In this document: one piece after another, positions 26,751-36,122 of the stretch
How the letters are laid out: the number at the start of each line of letters is the position of its first letter
Position numbering within the stretch: the first letter of the stretch is position 1
Assembly (NCBI GenBank): GCA_045807725.1
Contig: JBJMGV010000030.1
Location: 1 to 64,000, forward strand
Direction: 5' to 3'
DNA: 64,000 bases
Origin: DATENM01 sp045807725
GTDB taxonomy: Bacteria > Acidobacteriota > Blastocatellia > UBA7656
Position numbers and translations under genes: made by a program
The notes under the pieces: model-generated
Told to the model about the DNA's origin: nothing
What the model saw: the letters and a program-made list of their open reading frames with translations, nothing else
Databases searched by the model: none

Positions 26751-29210
26751 CTACATAATGAGCGTTGCGATTTCATCTAGCCCCTCAATAGCACCAGGGT
26801 TAGATAACGAAAATAACGAGTTAAACGAACTATCCTCACTCTCATTGATTCTTTCGTTTTCATCGTTTCTTTCGTTACTCCCCTGCAAAGTACAAGGGAC
26901 TGTTTGGATAGCGACCCAACGCTCAGAGGGCCGCCCAGGCCCGTCTGATTGCTCCACAACACGGTGAATCAAACCAGCCTCTGCCAGTGTCGAAAGTGCG
27001 CGGCCAATCTCCTGTGACTTACGATTCCGCCCAAATAGGTTGCTGATGTCCGTGCGAGTCATGCCTGTTTCTGCTCCGCGCAGAGTGCGAAGTAATTCAT
27101 CTGCCAATGGGTCGCCCAGCGAGTCGCCGAAGATGAATTGTGCAGAGTCTTCGCAGTATTTCCATAGCGCCAGTGCCGCTTCCAGGTGCGGCTTGCGAAC
27201 TATCGCTGACTTGTCGAGTAGGGCGTAGATGCAAGCCATGCGCATTACCTGTGCCTCACCGCGCGAGGTAACTGCGCCAAGCAAGCCTGGCTTGCCCTCG
27301 GACAATTTCCCATATGCATCAAACCATAACTTCCGCGCTTCCTCGTCGCGCCGCATTTCCCCCGTACTGCGGGCAAATTCAATAACATCACTCAAGCGCC
27401 GGATGGTGGAAAAGAAATCAACCTCATGTAACCTCCCGCCTTCGGGAAGGGACTTTGACCGCTTCACGCAAGGCCACAGGAACCGATTAGCAAACCCGTT
27501 CCCAACCTCAGTAGAGTCCAGGTAGCGCCTTAGCTCATCCTTTGTGATGTGCCCGATGATTGAGATATGCGCGCCAGTTGATTGCGCCGGCGAGTTCTTA
27601 GTCAGGACTCGCAGATTACCATTGTCCCAGGCTTGCCGCACCAGTGCAGAAAGGGTGTTTCCCTCCCGCCCAATTGCGCGCAATGTCGAAGCAAACTCTG
27701 ACTCGATAGCCAGCAAGCGTTTATCTTCAATTCCGGGGTCGGTGATGACCTCCTGATAGTCAACAATGCGGCCCTTTTCCTTAATTGGCTCGTGTTTTGA
27801 AATCGGGTCGCGCACTGCCCAAATCAACCCCTCGCCAGAAGACAGTCCAGACTGCACGCAATTCTCCCAATTTGCATCTGCCGCGCTGAAAAGCCGCCGG
27901 ATTTGCGACCAGGAAGTGCCTTTACGTCCCTTTGAAGATGGCCCCACTAACACCGCGAACAGGTTAAGGTAGTGAGCGTCCGCCTCGGCAACAAAGTGGG
28001 CAGAGCGCCCAATGATGTTGCCAAAGGCAACTAAGAACTGAACGAGCAAGGCAGAAAGGTCTGCCTCTGAATGTGGATAAATCATGCCAACAATTTCACC
28101 CGCAAGACCATGTAAGCAAGCCTGCTCCGGTGCAGCAGGCCACGACGAGAATGGTGTGGGGAACTCATGCGCGCTGGGGGTATGTATGTTAGTAGGTTGC
28201 ACTTTCGGAGCGCCTATCGCTTGGCGGATTTGTCCCGTAGTACATCCCCCCTGGCAAACATAGGCTCCCGTTTCAAGATTGACTTGTAGCGAGGTACACC
28301 CATTGCCGTTGTGCGCGGGGCACTTCGCATAAGCCCATCCGCTGTCTGACTCTTTGTAGCCCGGCAGGGAAGGCGCAAAAGCCCGCATATCAAACCGCCC
28401 CTGAGCATCCTGCGGCTGAACTATGCTTCTCGGTTGTGCCGTTTGTTTCGGGAGCAAGTCGGCAACAAGCGAATAAAGGTCAAAAGGCACAACCTCTTGA
28501 GACTGCTTCGGGTCGAAAGCCTGACCAGCCACCCTGTAGATGTGAGAACGACGATGTGGCCGGTCAGAGGTCTCATCACCTTTACGCTTTTGAGTTCCGA
28601 TTGCAGCCATAAGGCGCGCAGGGTTATACACTTTGTCGTCTACCTTCACCTCTTTGGTCGAGAACCGCTCGGAGATGTATTTCAATAAGCGTTTCTTCGC
28701 TTCGACCAATTCCGGTGTGACGCTATAGTTGGGGAGCTTGACCAAGATGTAAGCTCCGTTTCCACTAACCGCAGTAACCATTGATTGCGGCGGAACGCCC
28801 TTCTGAATAAGCCAATCGCGCACGTCCATTTGGACTCCGAGTGCAGCATCAAGCTCGTCATCCGTGCTCGAAATCCCACTGGGGCGCTCAGGGTCTATGT
28901 CAATGAAGAACCAGGAGTCGAACAGCACGTCCTTGTCGGCTATCCGATTCTTGCAGGGAGCAAGACGATTATTGGCGCGAGCCAATAGGTCGCGCTTTAC
29001 AGGGTTTAGCGAGATATAGATGTTATCCCGCCCGTCATAGCGCGCAATCTCGGTTGCTGCGCGTGCAGTGTCCTCGAAATATCCAACCAACTTGGGTTTC
29101 CCACTGTCTTGCGAAAAGGTCGTTACTTCCACAACACCGTTCGCGCGACAATGCCCCAGCAGATTAAGTACAGCTTCGAGGTCTGCCTTGAGTTGTTCTT
29201 TGTCGTTCAT
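26751..29210 (-). CDS. Primase/helicase-like replication protein (DUF3987-type)
   Basis: The 819-aa protein has an N-terminal primase-polymerase-like part with FFIDIDPERP (102-110) and GNGAYILVKLP. A zinc-ribbon-like Cys/His segment lies at 296-323 (CPAHNGNGC...CQGGC). A C-terminal ATPase-like part follows (VGPSSKGRKGTSWSQIRRLF near 422-441, DUF3987/YfjI-like), and then a winged helix near 740-790 (GMTRTDISNLFGRNRKSQEI). Such proteins start replication of satellite elements and plasmids. It sits beside the excisionase-like gene at the right end of the element. Whether it primes or unwinds is not proven by sequence. Confidence 0.8.
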   Translation of the reverse strand: MNDKEQLKADLEAVLNLLGHCRANGVVEVTTFSQDSGKPKLVGYFEDTARAATEIARYDGRDNIYISLNPVKRDLLARANNRLAPCKNRIADKDVLFDSWFFIDIDPERPSGISSTDDELDAALGVQMDVRDWLIQKGVPPQSMVTAVSGNGAYILVKLPNYSVTPELVEAKKRLLKYISERFSTKEVKVDDKVYNPARLMAAIGTQKRKGDETSDRPHRRSHIYRVAGQAFDPKQSQEVVPFDLYSLVADLLPKQTAQPRSIVQPQDAQGRFDMRAFAPSLPGYKESDSGWAYAKCPAHNGNGCTSLQVNLETGAYVCQGGCTTGQIRQAIGAPKVQPTNIHTPSAHEFPTPFSSWPAAPEQACLHGLAGEIVGMIYPHSEADLSALLVQFLVAFGNIIGRSAHFVAEADAHYLNLFAVLVGPSSKGRKGTSWSQIRRLFSAADANWENCVQSGLSSGEGLIWAVRDPISKHEPIKEKGRIVDYQEVITDPGIEDKRLLAIESEFASTLRAIGREGNTLSALVRQAWDNGNLRVLTKNSPAQSTGAHISIIGHITKDELRRYLDSTEVGNGFANRFLWPCVKRSKSLPEGGRLHEVDFFSTIRRLSDVIEFARSTGEMRRDEEARKLWFDAYGKLSEGKPGLLGAVTSRGEAQVMRMACIYALLDKSAIVRKPHLEAALALWKYCEDSAQFIFGDSLGDPLADELLRTLRGAETGMTRTDISNLFGRNRKSQEIGRALSTLAEAGLIHRVVEQSDGPGRPSERWVAIQTVPCTLQGSNERNDENERINESEDSSFNSLFSLSNPGAIEGLDEIATLIM

Positions 29211-29302
29211 TATAATTAAATCTCCAGAATTTAGCAGCCAGGCCAGGGAACTGACCTGGCTTTATTTGTTGTCACCTGCCACTGTCGGATTGACAGCAAC
29301 CT

Positions 29303-29467
29303 TCATTTGCCACCAGAGCGAATCCAATCGCGCAGAGCATCTTCGGGAAACCGAACCTGCCGACCTATCCGAACGGATGGAATCACGCCTGTTCGTGCCA
29401 ACTCATAGATGCGCGGGAGTGGCAGCCCCCATGCCTCCGCAATGGCTTTCGCCGTCAACAACTTCAT
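29303..29467 (-). CDS. Excisionase / AlpA-like HTH protein, 54 aa
   Basis: The protein MKLLTAKAIAEAWGLPLPRI...VIPSVRIGRQVRFPEDALRDWIRSGGK has the HTH_17 (MerR-like) fold of small excisionases. The ATG at 29467 has GGAGG 8 bases upstream; the longer frame to 29539 is not needed. It is immediately upstream of the primase-like gene and probably directs excision and/or regulates that gene. Confidence 0.85.
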   Translation of the reverse strand: MKLLTAKAIAEAWGLPLPRIYELARTGVIPSVRIGRQVRFPEDALRDWIRSGGK

Positions 29468-29689
29468 AAAAGCGCCTCCACGAAAAATGATTTGCAGACG
29501 ACGAAGGCTCAGGTTTACACACGAATAGTTATGCACCACCGTGCGTCGCTGTACATTAGTTTGCTTGGGGAAGCCTGGCTAGGTTAGATACCCTCGTCTA
29601 ACCCTGGGGCCAAATCTGCTCTAGCATCAACTAGGCTGGCGTCTCATTCAGAATCCTGTACATTCCCCCGTAGCCCTTAGTTCGTCTGT

Positions 29690-29711
29690 GCACCTGAGTT
29701 TTCTCAGGTGC
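29690..29711. terminator. Perfect hairpin, possible terminator
   Basis: A 9-bp perfect inverted repeat closing a TTTT loop. It is followed by only a short T-run on the plus strand, so terminator function is uncertain. Confidence 0.4.
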
Positions 29712-29939
29712 GTTTCAAGAGTATCACAGGTAGAAAAAGCTGCAACTGGGGGCGTACATCTGCGCTCAGGCGTCTGGTCATATCAGAATGGCCTTAGATT
29801 TCTGGAAAATCGGGGGTAAGCGAAAAGGAGGTTTCGCACGTGGCAAGTCTGCCACCTGTGTATGATTCACGGTCGGTGCACGCGTGCCCGAAGCGTCCCG
29901 GTCTGCGCTGAATTAAGAAAGATAATGCCATTGGAGTTG

Positions 29940-29963
29940 GCTTTGTGTGCCAAAAGTGTGCCA
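29940..29963. repeat. Right copy of end-associated GTGTGCCA repeat
   Basis: Matches 8699-8722 with one mismatch over 24 bp and has the same orientation. It lies 128 bp inside attR; the left copy is 64 bp inside attL. An integrase arm site is the best guess. Confidence 0.5.
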
Positions 29964-30090
29964 ACGTACCCATACACCAGCGAACAATGCCGCAACCAGC
30001 CATACAAGCTGAGTTCGGAAGGTGAAGTCAGTCAATAGGTTACGATACTCTACCACACTCAACCGAACTCAGCCAAAGTCCTTTGATTCA

Positions 30091-30139
30091 GACTGAAAAT
30101 CCGCGTGTCGGCGGTTCGATTCCGTCCCTGGCCACCATT
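30091..30139 (+). repeat. attR, 49-bp direct repeat
   Basis: Identical to the 3' part of tRNA-Phe at 8587-8635. It has no acceptor 5' strand or D-arm, so it is not a tRNA gene. Confidence 0.95.
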
Positions 30140-30238
30140 AATTCATACTTAAGAACTCAAAGCAACAGCCGCCGGTAAGGTAACACCAACCGGCGGCTTT
30201 TTGAGCTTATGGGAATCTAGCGAGAACCTGAAGTCCGC

Positions 30239-31204
30239 CTACTTGTTCTTATTGGCCGCGCCGCTGTTGCGATTGCCTGAAGCATTCGCGTTGCCATTCG
30301 TATTGGCGTCGTGGTGGTCGGCAGAGCCGCCTTCGTCGGTGACGCGGAACTTGCGCTCTGTGCGGTTATAATCAAGCGCGCCCACCTTGAACGGAACCGG
30401 CTGGTTGTTCTTGCCCAGCAACTCAAGCACAACCGTGTGCTCGCCGACGCCGACATCTTCCCATTTCCACCAGACCGGCTCCCAGCGCGTCAACACCGCC
30501 GTCTTTTTGCCATCGAGCGTGTAGCGCACTTTGTAATCATTATCACCTAATCGCGCATTCGTCACGTAAAAATCGAGCATCAGGCCGCGCGGATCGTCCT
30601 TGAGTTTGTAATCGCCTTTGGGGCGCGAGTAGGTCAGCAAGGGCGCTTTCTTATCTATGCTCGTTACCGTCGGGCTGCCGACGTTGAAGGTGACGAAGTC
30701 GAAATCCGCCGCGTCTTCTTGTTTGATCGACTCGTGCCACTCGCGGCTCGGAAAGGCGCGCAGCGTGTGCGTGCCGGACGGGAGGTTCTTGAACTTGTCG
30801 GGCGAGAACGGCGCGCTCGGATTGTAGTCGGCTTCGTACGGCTCGTTGTCGAGAATGACGTGGATGTGCTGGCCCTTCTTGCGCGCCTGATCTTGATAAA
30901 TCGGATACCCCGTTATTGTGAAGATCGGTGCGGCGGTCGAATCCGTCAACGCGCTGCCTTCAGCCGGCGCGGTGAATTTGAGCGATACGTTTCCGGTCGG
31001 GCCGGCTTTGTAAAAGCCCGGCGCTTCGGCCACGGCGGTGGCATCGGCGGGCAGGCCAGCCGGCTGCGCGGCGCTCGGCGTGTTGCTGTTGTTTGTGTTG
31101 GCCGCGTTGCTGTTACTCGCCGCCGGCTCACAACTCGCGGCGACCAGCGCCAGCGCCATCAGGCCGCCAGCGGCAAGCATCTTTATCGAAGCGATTGATT
31201 TCAT
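30239..31204 (-). CDS. Putative lipoprotein with beta-rich domain
   Basis: The ATG at 31204 begins MKSIASIKMLAAGGLMALAL followed by a lipobox ending AASC; the longer frame upstream is disregarded. After an Asn/Ser/Ala-rich linker (SNSNAANTNNSNTPSAA) the mature part has repeated beta-sandwich-like segments (VILDNEPYEADYNPSAPF, TLRAFPSREWHESI, YKVRYTLDGKKTAVLTRW). The C-terminus is again Asn/Gly-rich (ANTNGNANASGNRNSGAANK). Extracytoplasmic, function unknown. Confidence 0.8.
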   Translation of the reverse strand: MKSIASIKMLAAGGLMALALVAASCEPAASNSNAANTNNSNTPSAAQPAGLPADATAVAEAPGFYKAGPTGNVSLKFTAPAEGSALTDSTAAPIFTITGYPIYQDQARKKGQHIHVILDNEPYEADYNPSAPFSPDKFKNLPSGTHTLRAFPSREWHESIKQEDAADFDFVTFNVGSPTVTSIDKKAPLLTYSRPKGDYKLKDDPRGLMLDFYVTNARLGDNDYKVRYTLDGKKTAVLTRWEPVWWKWEDVGVGEHTVVLELLGKNNQPVPFKVGALDYNRTERKFRVTDEGGSADHHDANTNGNANASGNRNSGAANKNK

Positions 31205-31304
31205 CAGTGAACCTCCCAAGGTGTGGTTGTTGAGGACGGATGCGTCAGTGCGCTTTGCCGGCGCGTTGAACCGCAAGGTGCGCCGCAAATTTCAACTGGC
31301 CAAC

Positions 31305-32942
31305 TCACCATTCGATTGGCGTCGGCAGCATTGGCACGCCGAGGTGTGGGCCGGGGTTGTTGAGCGTTGTGCGCAGCGCCAGCTCAAGTGCGCGCCGCGT
31401 CTCTTCGGGCGTGATGATGGCGTCTACGAAGCCGCGCGCCGCCGCGAATTTCGCATCCAATTCGGCGTCATACTTCGCGCGCACACGCTCCATCACAGCA
31501 GTCATCTCCTCGTCCGGCTTGCGGCCTTCGCGTTGCAGCTTTTCAAGCTCGGCGCTGAACAACGCCATCACCGCCGAGTCGCCTTCCATCACGCCCATTC
31601 GCCCGGTTGGCCACGTGAAGATGAAGTCGGGGTCGAATCCTTGCCCGGCCATCGCGTAGTAGCCCGCGCCCGACGCGTGATTGAGCGTCAGCACGATCTT
31701 CGGCACGCTCGCCGTCGCCATCGCTTCAACGAATCGCGCGCCGGCGCGGATGATGCCGGAATGCTCGGCATCCGTGCCGACCATAAAGCCTGATACGTCC
31801 TGCAAGAAGAGCAGCGGTGTTTGATGACGATTGCAGGTTTCAATGAAGTAAGCAATCTTTTCGGCGGAATCGGTGTAGATGATGCCGCCGAATTTGGGCG
31901 GGCTGCCTGCTGCGCCGCGAATCAATCCGCGCTGGTTGGCAATGATGCCGACCGGGATGCCTTCAATGTGAGCGAAACCACAGATCATCTCTTTGGCGTA
32001 TTCGCTCTGAAACTCGTCCAACTCGCCGGCGTCGAGCAGGCAGGCGAGCACGTCACGCATATCATACGGGCCGCGATGATTCGCAGGCATAATGTCGTAG
32101 ATGTCGGTGAGCGGTCGCGCCGCCTCGCGCGGCTCGATGAGCTTGACGCGCACGGATGGTGGCGGCGGTAACTCGGTGACGAACTCGCGCAGTTTGCGGA
32201 TGCATTCGCTATCGTCTTTGGCTCGGTAATGCGCGACGCCTGAGATTTCATTGTGCGTGCGAGCGCCGCCGAGCGTGTCGCTGTCTACGGTCTGCCCGAC
32301 TGCGCCTTTCACGAGGTTGGGCCCGCCTAATCCCATAAACGACGTGCCTTCGACCATGATGATGAGGTCCGAGAGCGCCGGCAGATACGCGCCGCCGGCC
32401 ACGCACGGACCCATCACGGCGGCGAGCTGCGGCACTTTTAAATAACGCCGCATCACCGAATTGTAGAAAAAGATTCTGCCGCCGCCGTACTGGCCGGGAA
32501 AGACGCCGCTTTGATAAGGCAGGTTGACGCCGGCAGAGTCTACCAGATAGATAATCGGCACGCGGCAGCGCATAGCGATTTCTTGAAGCCTCAAGACCTT
32601 GCGCACGGTCTCTGGCCACCACGAGCCGGCTTTGACCGTTGCGTCGTTAGCGACAACGATGGCTTCGCGCCCACTGATTCGTCCGATGCCGGTGACAACG
32701 CCGGCGGCGGGCGCTTGTCCTTCATACTGATCATAAGCGATCAGCAAGCCGATTTCCTGAAAGAACGCGCCTTCGTCAAACAGCAAACCGATGCGTTCGC
32801 GCGCCGTCAGCTTGCCCTTTTTGTGCTCGCGGGCAATGCGGTCAGGGCCGCCGCTCAGTCGCAATTTTGCTTCGAGGGTTTGGAGTTCTTCGACCAGTCG
32901 TTGGAAGCGCTCGCGGTTGCTGGTGGCAGTCTGGGTTTCCAT
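31305..32942 (-). CDS. Acyl-CoA carboxylase, carboxyltransferase beta subunit
   Basis: This 545-aa carboxyltransferase transfers carboxyl from biotin to propionyl-CoA, methylcrotonyl-CoA or a similar acyl-CoA. The start ATG at 32942 (METQTATSNRERFQRLVEEL) is preferred over the longer frame to 33080. The family features are KKGKLTARERIGLLFDEGAF, YEGQAPAAGVVTGIGRISGR, LVDSAGVNLPYQ, GPCVAGGAYLPALSD, FLQDVSGFMVG and the C-terminal INNPG-like TTLNNPGPHLGVP. The biotin carboxylase alpha subunit is not in this window. Specificity among propionyl, methylcrotonyl and geranyl substrates cannot be read reliably; the LQDVSGFMVG and GGAYLPALSD motifs fit the methylcrotonyl type. Confidence 0.9.
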   Translation of the reverse strand: METQTATSNRERFQRLVEELQTLEAKLRLSGGPDRIAREHKKGKLTARERIGLLFDEGAFFQEIGLLIAYDQYEGQAPAAGVVTGIGRISGREAIVVANDATVKAGSWWPETVRKVLRLQEIAMRCRVPIIYLVDSAGVNLPYQSGVFPGQYGGGRIFFYNSVMRRYLKVPQLAAVMGPCVAGGAYLPALSDLIIMVEGTSFMGLGGPNLVKGAVGQTVDSDTLGGARTHNEISGVAHYRAKDDSECIRKLREFVTELPPPPSVRVKLIEPREAARPLTDIYDIMPANHRGPYDMRDVLACLLDAGELDEFQSEYAKEMICGFAHIEGIPVGIIANQRGLIRGAAGSPPKFGGIIYTDSAEKIAYFIETCNRHQTPLLFLQDVSGFMVGTDAEHSGIIRAGARFVEAMATASVPKIVLTLNHASGAGYYAMAGQGFDPDFIFTWPTGRMGVMEGDSAVMALFSAELEKLQREGRKPDEEMTAVMERVRAKYDAELDAKFAAARGFVDAIITPEETRRALELALRTTLNNPGPHLGVPMLPTPIEW

Positions 32943-33234
32943 ATCGCGCAGTTGAGAAGAATTTGGTGAAAACAAAGCATAGCAACCGTTCGATGGCGTG
33001 ACAAGCGAGCCGGGTTGATCAAGCGGCGGATGAGGAGTGATAAGAAATAGACTGCCTGGCGAATACTTATGGGGAAGCACGTGGCATCGTCTTGTTACTC
33101 GTCACTGGTCACTCGTCACGCATCCGTTATTGCGTGGCGCGATGGGGTTCTGGAATAATCTCATTGAGCGAAAGCCAGCGCATCCGCGCTTCATCGAATC
33201 ACTCAGATGCCCTTCGCTCGACAAGGAGTTTTCC

Positions 33235-34146
33235 ATGCGCGCAATCCGCTTCATCCTATTCGTCAGTTTTCTGGTCCTCGTTGGCGCGGGGACGTTCGCC
33301 GCCTCCGGTCAATCCGGCAAGGGCAACGGCCCGTCTCGGCGCACGATGACGCTTAACGTGATCGTTCACGCGCCCGAAGGCCGCACCGTCACCCGCGAGG
33401 ATGTTGATCTGTATGATGGCGGGCTGCCGCAGGAGATCGAGAGCTTTGCGAAGCTCGACAGCGGCTCCCGCATCGTGCTGATGATCGATAGCAGTCAATC
33501 GCTGCGCGCCGAGCTGCCGGCTTTGCAGAAGGCCGCCGAAGCAGTCGTCAACGAGCTATTCGCCGACGACCAGATGATGATCGTCGGTTATAACGAGACC
33601 GCCGAGATCGTTCAGGATATGACGCCCGACTTGAACGCTTTGCAGGCGGCGGCTCCAAAGGTCGTTCGCAAAGGCGTGCCGAATCTTTATGACGCTTTGA
33701 TCGCCGTCTCGGATTCGCTGGCGACGGCGGCAAAGAGCGGACTTGAGAAGCGCGCGATTATCTTGATTAGCGATGGCTATGACAGTGAGAGCAAGACCAA
33801 GTTCGCCGAAGCCTTGCGCGCTTTGCAGGACGAAAACATCGTCCTCTACGCGTTGCAGGTGAGCGACCGCACGCACGGCGCGCTGCTGCGCGATAAGCCA
33901 AAGCCGACGGCGGCGCTCGAACAGATGACGGCGGCGACGGGCGGCTCCATCTTTTCTTTTGATAAGTCTGAAGACGCCGCCAAGAGCATCGCTGACGACC
34001 TGCGTAAGAACTGGTATCGCCTGGTCTACATCCCGTCGGGTGTCACGTCGTTCGAGGCCCGCCGACTCCTGTTGATGCCGCACGATGATAAGATTCAGTT
34101 GAAGACCAAGAGCCAGCATCCATCCAAGCTTCGCCCTATGCATTGA
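33235..34146 (+). CDS. Secreted von Willebrand factor A-domain protein
   Basis: The ATG at 33235 has AAGGAG nine bases upstream and starts a signal peptide (MRAIRFILFVSFLVLVGAGT...AASGQ). The 303-aa protein then has an N-terminal strand region (TMTLNVIVHAPEGRTVTRED, DLYDGGLPQEIESFAKLDSG) and a VWA domain. The VWA domain has a MIDAS-like DSSQS motif (VLMIDSSQSLRAELP) and ILISDGYDSESKT. This resembles the acidobacterial VWFA-related Acidobacterial domain proteins. Role in the cell envelope is unknown. It is convergent with a small-RNA gene. Confidence 0.85.
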   Translation: MRAIRFILFVSFLVLVGAGTFAASGQSGKGNGPSRRTMTLNVIVHAPEGRTVTREDVDLYDGGLPQEIESFAKLDSGSRIVLMIDSSQSLRAELPALQKAAEAVVNELFADDQMMIVGYNETAEIVQDMTPDLNALQAAAPKVVRKGVPNLYDALIAVSDSLATAAKSGLEKRAIILISDGYDSESKTKFAEALRALQDENIVLYALQVSDRTHGALLRDKPKPTAALEQMTAATGGSIFSFDKSEDAAKSIADDLRKNWYRLVYIPSGVTSFEARRLLLMPHDDKIQLKTKSQHPSKLRPMH

Positions 34147-34196
34147 GCTTTGTCGAAACAAATGGGCGCAGAGAATCCACAGACGGTTTAGATAGA

Positions 34197-34320
34197 CAAA
34201 AGAAAAAGGCATCGGAATAATCCGATGCCTCTTGGCCCCTCAGGTTGTATCTGTCGAGCATCAATGGGTGGGTGATGCTCTTAAAGCTGTCTATTCTTAG
34301 AGCAACCATCGTGCCGAGAT
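34197..34320 (-). ncRNA. Structured small RNA, copy B, with intrinsic terminator
   Basis: The minus-strand sequence repeats the architecture of copy A at 985-1115. It has the stretch TTGCTC..AAGAATAGACA, a hairpin GAGCATCA/TGATGCTC with C-rich loop, the linker ACAACCTGAGGGGCC, and a terminator hairpin (GGCATCGGA/TCCGATGCC, 34209-34229) followed by a U-rich tract. The 23-bp block at 34227-34249 is identical to 1014-1036. The stems differ between the copies yet stay complementary. It lies between the convergent VWA gene and the ftsW/rodA gene, so neighbours are not conserved between copies. Confidence 0.65.
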
Positions 34321-34459
34321 CGCGCCAACTTTGATTTCTCAACTTAACTGTTGAAATGAAACTAATGTGCGCTAGATCAGGAGAATGACTGCCCTATTCC
34401 GCGTTGCCTATGTCCTGGGACAGCTTTGCCGCTGTGTGCGTTAGCTTGCCGCAAAACCG

Positions 34460-36112
34460 CTATCTCACCGGAACAAACTGCGGCTGCGGTTCCGTTACAG
34501 GCCGCGCCACAGCGTTGCGATGCGAGAGCGCCAGCAGGATGCCGAGCATCGCAAACGACGTGATCAGCGACCAGCCGCCGTGACTGACGAATGGCAGCGT
34601 GATGCCGGTCATCGGCAGGAAGCGCAGCACGCCGCCCACATTCACAATCGCTTGAAACCCAATAAAGGCGGTGAAGCCGGCGGCGAGCAATTTTGTGTAC
34701 ATATCGCCCGCGCCGATAGCGGTGGCGACGCCAGCGACGATAAAGACACCTATCGCCAGCAGGATGGCAAGCCCACCCAACAGGCCCGTCTCTTCACCGA
34801 GCGCGGCGTATATAAAATCGGAATCCGAGATTGGCACCGTTTCGGGATAGCCCAGCCCCAAGCCTTCGCCGGTCAGATTGCCTTCGTTGACGCCGAACAA
34901 TCCTTGCGACTGCTGGAGCACTTTGTCGTTCCAGGCTTCCTGGTTTCGTTGCGCGATATCCTGCGGGTCGGTCGGCGGCGTCATGTTCTTCGCTTTCAAG
35001 TAACGATCATAATCGCGCTTCCACCACCAAGTGTCGGGCGCGGGCGGCTCCCACGTGTGCGCCCATTGATAAAAGCGGAAGTAGACGCGGCCCGGTATGC
35101 CTGCGCCCGAAGCGATCTTCGACGCTCCAAAGAAGAGCACGAAGACGCTGGCCACAACCACAAAGGCGTAGGCGAGCTGCAAGCTCTTGCGCACGGCGAC
35201 GACGTAAAGCATCAGGTAGACGCCGAAGAAGACAAGCATCTGCCCGAAGTCCGACAGCGCGAAGAAGGGAACGACGGGCATCGCCGCGATCAACAAGAAA
35301 GGGATTAAGAACCGAGCCGGCGGCAAGCCCCAGCGCGTGCGCCGCAAGTGGCGATAAGTGTCGGCGAGAATACCCGCGAAGCTCAGCAGGAAGAAAATCT
35401 TGACGCCTTCCCACGGCGTCGTCTGGCCCATAAATTTGCCTTCATCGCTCAGGAAAGCAACGACGGCGAATGGAATCATCGTGGCGATGCCGATGATCAG
35501 CGCGTGGCTCTGGAACCACAGCAGTACGCGGTCATTGCGAAAGAGCCGGTAGCCTGCGGCAAAGGCCAGCAGCGCGAAGATCGGTATCCACGTGTTGACC
35601 GATTTGAGTATGTCCAATAAGCTGCGCTCGTAGACCGGCAGCTTATTGGTCGCGGGCTTTTCGGGCACGCGGTCGGGCGCGCCGAAAAGCATCGTCTTCT
35701 TATCGTCGTCATAGCCCGTCTCGACGTTGAGCAGGCGGACGGTCTGCGCCTTGTACTCGCGCGCCTTGACGCGGTCTGCGCCGCGCGCGCCGTACTCAGG
35801 GTCAGAGAAGAGGCGGAACTGCATCAGCAAGCCGATGGCGAACAAGAAGACTGCCGTCGTCAACAGCAATATCTCGCCGCGATGTCTTTGCCTGCGCGTC
35901 AGCCAGAAGAAGAGCGCGACGATGGGAATGAAGAGCGCGAGGTCGCGCGCCGCCACGGTCTTGCTCGGCTCGTAGCCGTGCAGTTGTCCTGACCAGATGA
36001 TGGCCACATAACCGATGATGGCGGCGGCCAGTATGGCAACGATCAGCAACAAGTGCAGCGACGGGCTGGTGCGATTGAGCTTTGCCTGAGGTGTTTCCGA
36101 TGATCTCTGCAT
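34460..36112 (-). CDS. FtsW/RodA-type SEDS glycosyltransferase
   Basis: A SEDS-family peptidoglycan polymerase or flippase-like membrane protein, 550 aa, with about 12 membrane helices and a larger-than-usual loop with EPPAPDTWWWKRDYDRYL and NQEAWNDKVLQQSQGLFG. The diagnostic C-terminal segment FLPMTGITLPFVSHGGWSL and LSDFGQMLVFFGVYL are present. It is immediately downstream (10 bp) of the transpeptidase gene, its usual partner. Whether it belongs to elongation (RodA) or division (FtsW) is not decidable from the sequence. Confidence 0.9.
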   Translation of the reverse strand: MQRSSETPQAKLNRTSPSLHLLLIVAILAAAIIGYVAIIWSGQLHGYEPSKTVAARDLALFIPIVALFFWLTRRQRHRGEILLLTTAVFLFAIGLLMQFRLFSDPEYGARGADRVKAREYKAQTVRLLNVETGYDDDKKTMLFGAPDRVPEKPATNKLPVYERSLLDILKSVNTWIPIFALLAFAAGYRLFRNDRVLLWFQSHALIIGIATMIPFAVVAFLSDEGKFMGQTTPWEGVKIFFLLSFAGILADTYRHLRRTRWGLPPARFLIPFLLIAAMPVVPFFALSDFGQMLVFFGVYLMLYVVAVRKSLQLAYAFVVVASVFVLFFGASKIASGAGIPGRVYFRFYQWAHTWEPPAPDTWWWKRDYDRYLKAKNMTPPTDPQDIAQRNQEAWNDKVLQQSQGLFGVNEGNLTGEGLGLGYPETVPISDSDFIYAALGEETGLLGGLAILLAIGVFIVAGVATAIGAGDMYTKLLAAGFTAFIGFQAIVNVGGVLRFLPMTGITLPFVSHGGWSLITSFAMLGILLALSHRNAVARPVTEPQPQFVPVR

Positions 36113-36122
36113 GCCTTTCCCT

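Larger units (their letters stand above)
29468..30090. other. Right-end non-coding region
   Basis: No supported gene. It holds a perfect 9-bp hairpin GCACCTGAG/CTCAGGTGC with a TTTT loop at 29690-29711 (a possible terminator or regulatory structure), the end-associated GTGTGCCA repeat at 29940-29963, and the sequence up to attR. The start of the excisionase transcript should lie near 29480-29560. Confidence 0.5.

Noticed and set aside
30091..30139. Apparent second tRNA-Phe
   Set aside because: Only the 3' half exists, with no acceptor 5' strand or D-arm; it is attR.
30719..31198. Long plus-strand ORFs across the lipoprotein gene at 30239-31204
   Set aside because: They are antisense shadows; the minus strand has a signal peptide with lipobox and regular coding bias.
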